In this document: in pieces, positions 34,777 to 42,521 of the stretch
How positions within the stretch are numbered: position 1 is the stretch's first letter
Layout of the letters: each line of letters begins with the position of its first letter
Source of the DNA: CAYQQQ01 sp964420125
Lineage (GTDB): Bacteria > Actinomycetota > Acidimicrobiia > Acidimicrobiales > Microtrichaceae
Direction: 5' to 3'
NCBI GenBank assembly: GCA_964420125.1
Contig: CAYQQQ010000003.1
Span: 124,001 to 188,000 of the forward strand
Length of the DNA stretch: 64,000 bases
Position numbers and translations under genes: made by a program
The notes under the pieces: model-generated
The model's database searches: none
Told to the model about the DNA's origin: nothing
The model's input: the letters and a program-made list of their open reading frames with translations, nothing else

Positions 34777-36111
34777 GTGACGGGCGATGTGGTCGGGTAC
34801 TCGAACGGCGCGGACGCGCCTGCTCCTCTCGAGGAGCGACGGTCGCTGCGACTGAGCCGCACCCAGCTGCTCGTCGTGCTCGCGTCGATGCTGGTCACCG
34901 GCACGATCGCCGTGGTGTTCGTGCAGCTCAGCCCTCCGGTGTACGAGACGAGCCGCTCGATCATCGTGTACTCCGGTGCCAACCCCAACGACAACGACAC
35001 GCTGTCGCGGGCCATCGAGGACATCGTCCGCTCCAAGGGTCTCGCCGCCGAGGTTCGCCGTCGGGGTGAGTTCGACCAGTCGATCGACCAGATCGCCGGA
35101 ACCATCACCACGAAGCGCTCTCCGGTCTCCCCGGTGATCGACATCGTGGTGTCCAGCCCGGACAAGGCCGAGTCCGAGGCGACCTCGGCCGAGGTCATCC
35201 CCGCGCTGCGAGCGGTCTTCGACGCCAACCAGCGGAACATCCCGGCGGCGCAGCGCATCCCCGGCCCGGTGTTCCAGGAGGTCTTCACCCTTCCGCTGCA
35301 GTCCACGTCGAGGTTCCCCACCTGGTTCGCCGCGGTGTTCGGGATGCTCATCGGCGGCCTCGTGCCCTACCTGTTCTTCCTGTTCCGCAACCTGCGCAAG
35401 CCGGTCGTCTCCTCCGCCCAGGACGTCACCGAGGCGATCGACCTCCCGGTGCTGTTGAAGATCCCCGCCATGACGGGTCGGGGTGGCAACCCGCAGGACG
35501 GGGTCGCGTCCGTGATCGCCGCGGTCGAACGGCTGAGCCTCGACGAACCGATCCACCGACTGGTGCTGGTCGGGCCCGACGAGGGTCGGGACCGGGCGGT
35601 CCTGGCGCTCGCCCTGGCCAACGTGATCGCCAGGAGCTTCGGTCAGCCGGTCGCGCTCCTGGATGCCGACCTGGAGCACGGCGCGCTCACCGAGATGATG
35701 GACCTGGGCGACGTCGCGGGTCTGTCGGAGTGCCTCTCGGGCCAGCTCAACGCCGACGCGGCGTTGGTGAACCTCCCCGACGCAGGCATACCGGCAGATC
35801 TCCGCGAGCTCGCCGCTCCCGACGGGATGGTGCGCTTCCTGGGCGTCGGCATCGATCGCAGCCGCAACATCCTCCGCATGCGTTCGGCGTTCCACCGCGT
35901 GCTGGAGAGCATGGCCGGCCGCTACGTGGTGATCATCAACGGGCCGCAGATCCCCGGCCCCGTGCCGACCTCGCAGCTGCTGTCGCTGGCGGACGCCACG
36001 CTCATGGTTATCACCGAAGGCCAGACCAGGATGACGGACGCCCGCCTGGCCGGGGACGCGCTGCGATCCTTCGCCTCGGGTCCCGCCGGGGTCGTGGTCC
36101 TTCGCCGATGA
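34777..36111 (+). CDS. Wzz/BY-kinase-like polysaccharide copolymerase without Walker A lysine
   Basis: This is a 444-residue protein with a first membrane helix (about residues 35-55), the Wzz hallmark SPPVYETSRSIIVYSG, a periplasmic domain, a second helix (WFAAVFGMLIGGLVPYLFFLF, about 180-200) and a cytoplasmic CpsD-like domain. The latter has LVGPDEGRDRAVLALALA where a kinase would have its Walker A loop; there is no Lys. Walker A' survives in part as VALLDADLEHG. The tyrosine-rich tail of true BY-kinases is missing. GTG at 34777 lies 7 bases after TACACT (34764-34769). It is coupled to the flippase by ATGA overlap. It probably regulates polysaccharide chain length without kinase activity. 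Confidence 0.8.
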   Translation: MTGDVVGYSNGADAPAPLEERRSLRLSRTQLLVVLASMLVTGTIAVVFVQLSPPVYETSRSIIVYSGANPNDNDTLSRAIEDIVRSKGLAAEVRRRGEFDQSIDQIAGTITTKRSPVSPVIDIVVSSPDKAESEATSAEVIPALRAVFDANQRNIPAAQRIPGPVFQEVFTLPLQSTSRFPTWFAAVFGMLIGGLVPYLFFLFRNLRKPVVSSAQDVTEAIDLPVLLKIPAMTGRGGNPQDGVASVIAAVERLSLDEPIHRLVLVGPDEGRDRAVLALALANVIARSFGQPVALLDADLEHGALTEMMDLGDVAGLSECLSGQLNADAALVNLPDAGIPADLRELAAPDGMVRFLGVGIDRSRNILRMRSAFHRVLESMAGRYVVIINGPQIPGPVPTSQLLSLADATLMVITEGQTRMTDARLAGDALRSFASGPAGVVVLRR

Positions 36112-37724
36112 CCGAGGTCCCCCGGGGGGAGTCGGACGAGGTCGCGACCGATGCCGCGACCACCTTCGTGGACGACAACCTCCATGCCGAGGAGGCGGTG
36201 GAGGCCGAAGGCGTGCTCGGTGCGGACGGCCTCGTGGTCGTGCCGGCCACGCAGGCCGAAGGCGGCGGACCGCAGGGCGCCGACGGCCAGTCGCTCGGCA
36301 CCACGGCCACCAGGGGCTTCCTGTGGGCCAACGTCGGCATCCTGACCCGCTACGTCGCGGCGCTGGTGCTGGCCGCCGTGCTGGCTCGCTCGTTGAGCAG
36401 CGACGAGTACCGGGTCATGGTGGCGCTGACGACGATGCTGCTGTACCTCGACACGGCGCTCGATCTGGGGATGGGCGCAGCGCTGGTCTTCGAGCAGGAG
36501 CGGGGCATCACCCGGCGGGTGCAGGTCGCGTTCACCGCCAACGTCGTCCTGTCGTTGGTGCTGGCGGTCGTGGCGGTGCTGCTCGCACCGGTCATCGCCT
36601 GGGTGTACCACCTCGAGGACTTCGTGAACGTCTTCCGCGCCCTCGGGGTGGTGGTCCTGATCTCGGGGCTGACGACCGTGCCCTGGGCGCTGTTCACACG
36701 TGAGATGGCCTTCCGGCCCCGCGCGTACACCGAGGTCTCCCGCGACCTGTCGCGCTTCGGCGTCACCGTCGCGCTGGTCGCCGCCGGGTGGGGCGCCTGG
36801 GGAGTCCTCGTGGGCTTCCTGGTCGCCAAGGTCGTGTGGTGGCTGCTGACCTGGTGGAGGGTGAAGTTCCACCCCCGCCTCGCATGGGACCGGACGGTGT
36901 TCGGCGAGCTGTTCTCCTACGCGTGGAAGCACGCGGGCAACAGCTTCCTGGGCCTGCTGGCGCTGAACGGCGACTACTTCGTGGTCGGCCGCCGGGCGTC
37001 GTCGGAGCTGGGGACCTACTACCAGGCCTTCCGACTGCCGGAGTTCTTCCTGGCCGGGCAGCTCAACGCCATGTCGGCGGTGCTGTTCCCGATGTACTCC
37101 AGGATCCGCTCCGACGGTCAGGCCGCCCTGCGTGAGGCCATGTACAAGGCGCTCTCGATCGTGTCGATGTTCTCGATCCCCGCCGGCATCGGACTGGCGC
37201 TGGTGGCCCGGGACGCGTTCGGGCTGATGTTCGGCACCTACGATCCCGCCGGCATCACCACCATGGAGATCATCTCCATCACCGGCTGCATCGTGGGCCT
37301 GGGCTTCGCCACGGGCGACCTCCTGTTCGCCACCGGTCGCCCGGGGGTGATGATGCGGCTCAACCTGGTCATGGTCCCCCTCATGCTCACCGCGATGTGG
37401 GTGGTCGGGCCGCGGGGGATCGTGTGGATCGCGGGAGTCCACCTGGTCACGGCGGCGGTCTTCACCACCATCCGGCAGCTGATCGTCAACCACGTCGCGG
37501 GCGCATCGATGGCCGGGGTCCTGCGGGCCATCCTCCCGGGGTTGACCGTGGGCGCCTGCGTCGCTGCGGCCGCGCTCCCGGTCCGCTTGGCCACCTCGGA
37601 GGGCTTCGCGTCGATGGTGCTGATCGTGCTCGCCGGCGTGGGGGGCGGTGCGGTCGGGTTGGCGCTGTCCTCGAAGGCCCGTCAGGTGATCCGCGAGCTG
37701 GTGGCCAAGCTGCGGGGCGGGTGA
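36108..37724 (+). CDS. Wzx-type lipopolysaccharide/oligosaccharide flippase
   Basis: This 538-residue MOP-superfamily transporter moves undecaprenyl-linked repeat units across the membrane. An acidic N-terminal tail of about 60 residues precedes TRGFLWANVGILTRYVAAL, the usual first helix of polysaccharide flippases. About 12-14 hydrophobic helices follow, with the GTYYQAFRLPEFFLAGQLN segment typical of the polysaccharide-transport branch. It overlaps the Wzz-like gene by four bases and ends 18 bp from the convergent methyltransferase gene. Confidence 0.88.
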   Translation: MTEVPRGESDEVATDAATTFVDDNLHAEEAVEAEGVLGADGLVVVPATQAEGGGPQGADGQSLGTTATRGFLWANVGILTRYVAALVLAAVLARSLSSDEYRVMVALTTMLLYLDTALDLGMGAALVFEQERGITRRVQVAFTANVVLSLVLAVVAVLLAPVIAWVYHLEDFVNVFRALGVVVLISGLTTVPWALFTREMAFRPRAYTEVSRDLSRFGVTVALVAAGWGAWGVLVGFLVAKVVWWLLTWWRVKFHPRLAWDRTVFGELFSYAWKHAGNSFLGLLALNGDYFVVGRRASSELGTYYQAFRLPEFFLAGQLNAMSAVLFPMYSRIRSDGQAALREAMYKALSIVSMFSIPAGIGLALVARDAFGLMFGTYDPAGITTMEIISITGCIVGLGFATGDLLFATGRPGVMMRLNLVMVPLMLTAMWVVGPRGIVWIAGVHLVTAAVFTTIRQLIVNHVAGASMAGVLRAILPGLTVGACVAAAALPVRLATSEGFASMVLIVLAGVGGGAVGLALSSKARQVIRELVAKLRGG

Positions 37725-37742
37725 GGGTCGGAGGCCCGCACC

Positions 37743-38510
37743 TCAGCGAGGGCCTGTCGCCTCGATGACGGCCATCCAGGCCATCCGCCGCGCGAACGGC
37801 AGCTTCGAGAAGACCCAGTGGTCGGCGCGATCGAGCCCTGCGATGGCCCGGGGGAAGGCGCTCGTTCGGGAGAGCGCGAGCGCGCCGAGCGACAGGAAGT
37901 GGTAGAAGTCGACGTGCAGCTCGGCGAAGTTGCGCTCCATGGCGTCGAAGTCGGCCATGAGCAGGGGATGCTCGTCGTCGGTCCGCTGGTCCGGTGTGTA
38001 CCGGCGGTAGAGGTTGACCGCGGGGTTGTGGCCCATCGGCTCGATGGCGATCAGGCGACCGCCGGGCTTGAGGACGCGGGCGCACTCGGCGACGCCTCGG
38101 CGCAGGTCCAGGTGGTGCAGGATGCCGCTGCCCGTGACGGCGTCGAAGGTGTCGTCGGGGAACTCCAGGGCCTCGGCGTTCATCACGCGGAGCTCTCCAC
38201 CCGAGAGCTCCCTTCGGCGGTACTCCTCGATGGCGGCGTCGATCGCCACCTGGGAGATGTCGATGGCGGTCACCTGGACGCCTCGCTCCAGCAGGCCCCA
38301 CATCTTCGAGTGGAGACCGCAGCCCAGCTCCAGGACGTGGGCGGGTGCCTCGATCTCGTCGACCAGCTGCTGGTAGCGGTCGTCGCTGGCGCCGGTGATG
38401 GCGTAGAAGCGGCCCGCCGGTCGAGAGCCCTCCGCGAAGCGGTGGTCGTGGAAGTCGGCCTCGCGCTGGATCCGGTCGTCGACGCCGTCGGTGTTCTCTG
38501 GTGCCATCAT
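37743..38510 (-). CDS. SAM-dependent methyltransferase, class I
   Basis: This 255-residue Rossmann methyltransferase has motif I VLELGCGLHSK (about residues 59-69), acidic motif VTAIDIS, motif IV GSGILHHLD and KPGGRLIAIEPMG. The N-terminus contains a His/Asp-rich stretch (DFHDHRFAEGSRPA). Two tandem ATGs (38510, 38507) exist; GAGG fits the second better. It is encoded in the polysaccharide locus downstream of the acetyltransferase gene on the same strand, so it may modify a sugar, but a small-molecule or quinone substrate is possible. Confidence 0.85.
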   Translation of the reverse strand: MMAPENTDGVDDRIQREADFHDHRFAEGSRPAGRFYAITGASDDRYQQLVDEIEAPAHVLELGCGLHSKMWGLLERGVQVTAIDISQVAIDAAIEEYRRRELSGGELRVMNAEALEFPDDTFDAVTGSGILHHLDLRRGVAECARVLKPGGRLIAIEPMGHNPAVNLYRRYTPDQRTDDEHPLLMADFDAMERNFAELHVDFYHFLSLGALALSRTSAFPRAIAGLDRADHWVFSKLPFARRMAWMAVIEATGPR

Positions 38511-38562
38511 CGCCTCGTGTTCCAGGGGACGGAGGTCCCCGGTGCTTCCTCGGGCCCGGTGC

Positions 38563-39648
38563 TCATCCCTTGTGTCGAACGGTAGCCACGATGCGTCGGG
38601 TGAGCGCGTCGGCCCGCTCCTCTCCCACGACGCGCTCGATCGCGCCGAGCACGGCCGGCGCCGACAGGAGCGTGGCGTTGGCGACCGCGGCCGCGCTGCG
38701 CCCGGTCGGGCCGCAGCCTCCGCGGGCGCGACGGATCCGTCGCACGCCGGTCGCCCAGTCGTCCTTGTAGCCCTCCCCGCCGCGCAGCAGGTCGAACTCC
38801 TCGTGACCCGAGCTGACCGCCCAGTCGATGATGGCGGCGCGCAGCACCGAGCCGCTTCCCCGCAGCTCGTGCTCGGTCAGCCGACCGGCCTGGTAGAAGC
38901 TGACCCGGGATCCGACCACCAGGTCGATCTCCGAGGCGATCACGCGATCGTCCGAGGCCAGCTCGTGCACCACCACCCCGCCGCACGGCGCGCCCGCTGC
39001 GGCGACGCGCTCGAGGCGGCTCCATCCGGCCCCGAAGGCCGAGTCCTCCTGCCACCGGGCCTCGTGCAGGGACCGCAGCGTGGCCATGGCCCGAGCCATC
39101 TCCTCCGCCGGCACCCGGCGCACGGCGAACCCCTCGCGCTCGAGGCGCTTGCGCGAGCGGGTGATGGTGCTGCGGAGCCGTCCGGGAAGCCTGCCCGCCC
39201 ATCCGGCGTCCTCGAGCTCGAGGTACGGGGCGTCGATCTCGACCAGGACTCGGGCGTCGATCGCCTGCGGGAGCCCGGAGCCCGCGGTCAACCCGTGCAG
39301 GTCGATCAGGCGGGCGCCGTCGAGGAGCCACCGGCCGATGGCCTCGGTGACCTCGTGGTGCCGGCCGGGCACGGCGACGACGTCGAGGTGATCCGGTGCC
39401 AACGGCCCCTGGCCGACGAAGCGGACGCGCTCCACCTTGAGCCGTGGCGGCCCGAAGCGGTCGATCTCGAAGGCGGCCCCACCGACCAGCTCTTCGCCCT
39501 CGGTGCAGCAGACCAGAGCAGTGCGGCCTTCGGCCGCGTTCTCCACCCACCAGGAGGTCAGGAACGGCGACGCCAGAGGTTGGGCCGCGACGAGCGCATC
39601 CCACGCTCCTCGGAGCTCCTCCAGGCGTTCCCGCACTTCGACGCGCAC
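38563..39648 (-). CDS. BcsL/CelD-type GNAT acetyltransferase
   Basis: This 361-residue protein matches the GNAT_2/CelD pattern of acyltransferases found in cellulose and exopolysaccharide clusters. LRGAWDALVAAQPLASPFLTSWWVE is the family start. The C-terminal GNAT region contains RVSFYQAGRL and GYKDDWATGVRRIRRARGG, matching the usual end of FemAB-like members (F-K...W). Probably acetylates a surface sugar or its lipid-linked form. The GTG start at 39648 lies 6 bases after CACAAT. Located in the exopolysaccharide cluster opposite the glycosyltransferase genes. Confidence 0.82.
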   Translation of the reverse strand: MRVEVRERLEELRGAWDALVAAQPLASPFLTSWWVENAAEGRTALVCCTEGEELVGGAAFEIDRFGPPRLKVERVRFVGQGPLAPDHLDVVAVPGRHHEVTEAIGRWLLDGARLIDLHGLTAGSGLPQAIDARVLVEIDAPYLELEDAGWAGRLPGRLRSTITRSRKRLEREGFAVRRVPAEEMARAMATLRSLHEARWQEDSAFGAGWSRLERVAAAGAPCGGVVVHELASDDRVIASEIDLVVGSRVSFYQAGRLTEHELRGSGSVLRAAIIDWAVSSGHEEFDLLRGGEGYKDDWATGVRRIRRARGGCGPTGRSAAAVANATLLSAPAVLGAIERVVGEERADALTRRIVATVRHKG

Positions 39649-39744
39649 CGGGCGATTGTGCCGTAGGCCACAGGGCGGGCGCCAACGGCTGCGCGTGGCG
39701 GCCGTCGGAGTACCCGCTGTGGCAGATCAGCGGCAATCGGGCCT

Positions 39745-39773
39745 TGACGGTGCCCTCGGTCACATGTGAATCT
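39745..39773 (+). promoter_or_regulatory. Candidate promoter with a TCACATGTGA palindrome
   Basis: TTGACG (39745-39750) is a good -35 box; a weak -10 box would fall at 39768-39773. The perfect 10-bp palindrome TCACATGTGA (39761-39770) overlaps the spacer and -10 region, where a repressor could sit. It precedes the polyprenyl glycosylphosphotransferase gene by about 55 bp. Confidence 0.4.
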
Positions 39774-39826
39774 CTTAGCGGCAGAGACCGGCGAGGCTGG
39801 CTGGTCAGGGTGCTGATTGGGGCGAA

Positions 39827-41332
39827 ATGTTGAAGATCACCGAGGCGGATGGCTTGGTCGCTGGGGGGCGGGCAACCACGGAACTCCACGTCGTCGACCT
39901 GCGCGAGGAGCGTCGTCAACGACGCAACGGCGGGGTCGTGATGGCGGCGCCGGTGCGGACGATCCCGCAGCGCGACCGACGGGCGGTCGGCCGATTCGTC
40001 GGCCTCGTCGGCCACGGTCTGGACGCGGCGGCGGTCGGTGGACCGCTGCTGCTGTCGTCCTACTACCGCGACGGCACCGTCGGGCTCGGCGTGGTCGTGC
40101 TGTTCTCCCTGGTCGTCACCCTGCTGCTGTGGCCGACGCACCGCCGTGGCCGCCACATCCTCGGCCCGAGCGAGGGGATGCTGTCGATCGTCACCCGGAT
40201 CGGCCTGGCGCCCGTGGTCACCTGGTTCCTGCTCATGCTCCGCCGGTTGGGCGACGGCGGGGACGTGAGCCGCTACATCGACGTCGCGGCGATCATCCAG
40301 ATCGTCGTGTTCACCGTCCCCCTCGTCATGCTGGGACGCCTGATCAGCTACCGGATGGCGATGATCGCCCGCAGCCGCGGCTTCGACCTGGAGGACACGC
40401 TGATCGTCGGATCCGGTCCCACCGGTCGTGAGATCGCCGCCGCGCTGGCAGACAACCCCCACGTAGGACTCGTGCCCTGCGGGTTCGTCGACCGCTTCGA
40501 GGACGAGGCGGAGCTCCCGCTCGTGGGCCGACCCGAGCACCTGTCGGAGATCCTGGCGGCCACGGGCGTGCGCAACGTCATCGTGGCGTTCGGCTCCGCT
40601 TCCGAGCAGGAGCTCGTGGGCATCGTCCGTCGCTGCCACGACCATCGGGTCCAGTTCTACGTCGTGCCGAGGCTCTTCGAGCTCGGCGTCTCCGCCGGCG
40701 AGGTGGGCCTCGAGGTGGACGGGCTGCCGCTGGTCAAGGTGCAGCGACCCGGCACGAGCGCCGACCTGTGGCCCGCCAAGCGAGCCTTCGACATCGCCGC
40801 GGCCAGCCTGCTCGTGCTGCTCACCTCACCGATCCTCATCGCCTGTGCCATCGCGGTGAAGCTCTCCTCGGCCGGGCCGGTGTTCTTCCGGCAGGTCCGC
40901 TGCGGCATCGGCGGCGCGCCGTTCGACATCCTCAAGTTCCGCACGATGCGCGTCAACGACGACTCCAACACCCAGTGGACCGTCGACAACGACGACCGCG
41001 TGACGTGGGTCGGCAAGCTCCTGCGTCCGTCGCACCTCGACGAGCTGCCCCAGCTCTTCAACGTGATCAAGGGCGACATGTCCCTGGTGGGTCCCCGGCC
41101 CGAGCGGCCGCACTTCGTGGAGCAGTTCGCGGCCGAGATCGACGAGTACCACTACCGTCACCGGGTACCGGTCGGCATCACGGGTTGGGCGCAGGTGAAC
41201 GGCTACTGGGGCGACACCAGCATCGAGACCCGCGTCCGGCTCGACAACCGCTACATCGAGAACTGGTCGATGTGGCGTGACCTGGTGATCGCGCTGCGGA
41301 CGTTCCCCACGCTGTTCGGCAAGCGTCGGTGA
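39827..41332 (+). CDS. Polyprenyl glycosylphosphotransferase (WbaP/WcaJ-like)
   Basis: This 501-residue initiating enzyme moves a sugar-1-phosphate onto undecaprenyl phosphate to start a polysaccharide repeat. Four to five N-terminal helices (about residues 48-175) precede a nucleotide-binding-like domain (DTLIVGSGPTGREIAAAL). The C-terminal catalytic bac_transf domain follows: KRAFDIAAASLLVLLTSP, FFRQVRCG, DILKFRTM, LRPSHLDELPQLFNVIKG with the catalytic Asp-Glu pair, and MSLVGPRPERP. The ATG at 39827 was kept; an internal ATG near 39941 is possible. It is 16 bp upstream of the GT2 gene and heads this transcription unit. Confidence 0.93.
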   Translation: MLKITEADGLVAGGRATTELHVVDLREERRQRRNGGVVMAAPVRTIPQRDRRAVGRFVGLVGHGLDAAAVGGPLLLSSYYRDGTVGLGVVVLFSLVVTLLLWPTHRRGRHILGPSEGMLSIVTRIGLAPVVTWFLLMLRRLGDGGDVSRYIDVAAIIQIVVFTVPLVMLGRLISYRMAMIARSRGFDLEDTLIVGSGPTGREIAAALADNPHVGLVPCGFVDRFEDEAELPLVGRPEHLSEILAATGVRNVIVAFGSASEQELVGIVRRCHDHRVQFYVVPRLFELGVSAGEVGLEVDGLPLVKVQRPGTSADLWPAKRAFDIAAASLLVLLTSPILIACAIAVKLSSAGPVFFRQVRCGIGGAPFDILKFRTMRVNDDSNTQWTVDNDDRVTWVGKLLRPSHLDELPQLFNVIKGDMSLVGPRPERPHFVEQFAAEIDEYHYRHRVPVGITGWAQVNGYWGDTSIETRVRLDNRYIENWSMWRDLVIALRTFPTLFGKRR

Positions 41333-41348
41333 GCGTACCGTTGCCGCG

Positions 41349-42371
41349 GTGAACCGGCACGAGCTCGTCACCGTCGTCATCCCGGCCCGCAACGAGGCCG
41401 CCACGATCGGTCCGCTGCTGGACAGCGTGCTGGGCCAGACGTGGCGTGAGCTCCAGGTGCTGGTGGTCGACGGCCAGTCCGACGACGGCACCGACGAGGT
41501 CGTGCAGCGCTACGCCGACCGTGACGATCGGGTGGAGCTCGTGCGGAACCCCGATCGGGTCATCCCGATGGCGCTGAACCTGGCAGCCGACCGGGCCCGC
41601 AGCCGCTTCCTCGTGCGCGTCGATGCACACTGCCGGATCCCCCCGGACTACGTCGAGAAGGTCGTCGCCCACCTCCGAACCGGGAAGTGGGGTGGCGTGG
41701 GTGGCCGCAAGACCGGACGTGGCCACACCCCCGCCGGTCGCGCCATCGCCGCAGCCATGGGATCCCGGTTCGGCCAGGGCAACTCCGTCTACCACTACGG
41801 CACCGAAGCGCAGACCGTGGATCACATCCCCTTCGGGGCCTATCCGCTCGACGTCATCCACGACCTGGGGGGCTGGTCGGAGACGCAGCTGGTGAACGAG
41901 GACTTCGAGTTCGACTACCGGGTTCGCCGCAGCGGACGGGAGCTCCTCTTCGACCCGGCGATCGAGATCGACTGGGACTGCCGCCAGTCGGTGTCCGCGC
42001 TGTACCGCCAGTACCGCCGGTACGGCTCGGGCAAGGTGCAGACCCTGGTGTCGCACCCGGAGTCCGCCGCGGTGCGCCACCTCGCAGCCCCCGCCATGGT
42101 GGGGATGCTGGCGTTCGCCGCGACGCTGCTGCCCTTCCGGCGGCTCCGCGCCCTGGCGCTGCTGGCGGCGGCCCCCTACGCCGCAGTGGTCGTCGCCGGC
42201 ACGCTGAGCACCCTCGGCTCGGTGCGGGGGACCGAGGAGAAGCTGTGGGTCGCCCCGGCCTTCGTCGCCATGCACGTGGGGTGGGGGGTCGGGTTCTGGA
42301 CCGAGGCCCTGGCCACCCTCCGACGTGGCGGAGGTGCCCGGCCCGGCCTGGCTGCCAGCCCGGGCAGCTGA
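41349..42371 (+). CDS. Glycosyltransferase family 2 (ExoA-like)
   Basis: This is a 340-residue GT-A fold enzyme. TVVIPARNEAATIGPLLDSVL is the nucleotide-sugar start, VVDGQSDDGT follows, RFLVRVDAH supplies the metal-binding acidic motif, and NEDFEFDYR the catalytic acidic motif. RQYRRYGSGK takes the place of the usual Q/RxxRW site. Two C-terminal helices (about residues 235-290) suggest membrane anchoring, as in succinoglycan ExoA. The GTG at 41349 lies 7 bases after TACCGT (41336-41341), so it can be made separately from the upstream initiating transferase. Confidence 0.9.
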   Translation: MNRHELVTVVIPARNEAATIGPLLDSVLGQTWRELQVLVVDGQSDDGTDEVVQRYADRDDRVELVRNPDRVIPMALNLAADRARSRFLVRVDAHCRIPPDYVEKVVAHLRTGKWGGVGGRKTGRGHTPAGRAIAAAMGSRFGQGNSVYHYGTEAQTVDHIPFGAYPLDVIHDLGGWSETQLVNEDFEFDYRVRRSGRELLFDPAIEIDWDCRQSVSALYRQYRRYGSGKVQTLVSHPESAAVRHLAAPAMVGMLAFAATLLPFRRLRALALLAAAPYAAVVVAGTLSTLGSVRGTEEKLWVAPAFVAMHVGWGVGFWTEALATLRRGGGARPGLAASPGS

Positions 42372-42415
42372 GCTACGTCGTCGGTCGCTCGGCGGTCCCG
42401 GGCGACGGAGGGGGA

Positions 42416-42421
42416 TACCGT
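42416..42421 (+). promoter_or_regulatory. -10 box of the tRNA-Gln gene
   Basis: TACCGT ends 11 bases before the first tRNA base, the expected place for a promoter giving a short 5' extension. Confidence 0.5.
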
Positions 42422-42432
42422 GGGCCACGCGG

Positions 42433-42505
42433 TCTCGGGTAGTTCAATTGGCAGAACGCCTGACTTTGGATCAGGAGGTTGCAGGTTCGATCCCTGCCCC
42501 GAGAG
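42433..42505 (+). tRNA. tRNA-Gln, anticodon TTG
   Basis: The cloverleaf folds fully: acceptor stem TCTCGGG/CCCGAGA, D-arm GTTC/GAAC with the AATTGGCA loop, anticodon stem CCTGA/TCAGG with loop CTTTGGA, and T-arm GCAGG-TTCGATC-CCTGC. The anticodon TTG reads CAA. The U1-A72 pair is typical of glutamine tRNA. The discriminator base is G, and the 3' CCA is not encoded. Confidence 0.96.
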
Positions 42506-42521
42506 CACGATCGAGGACGCC

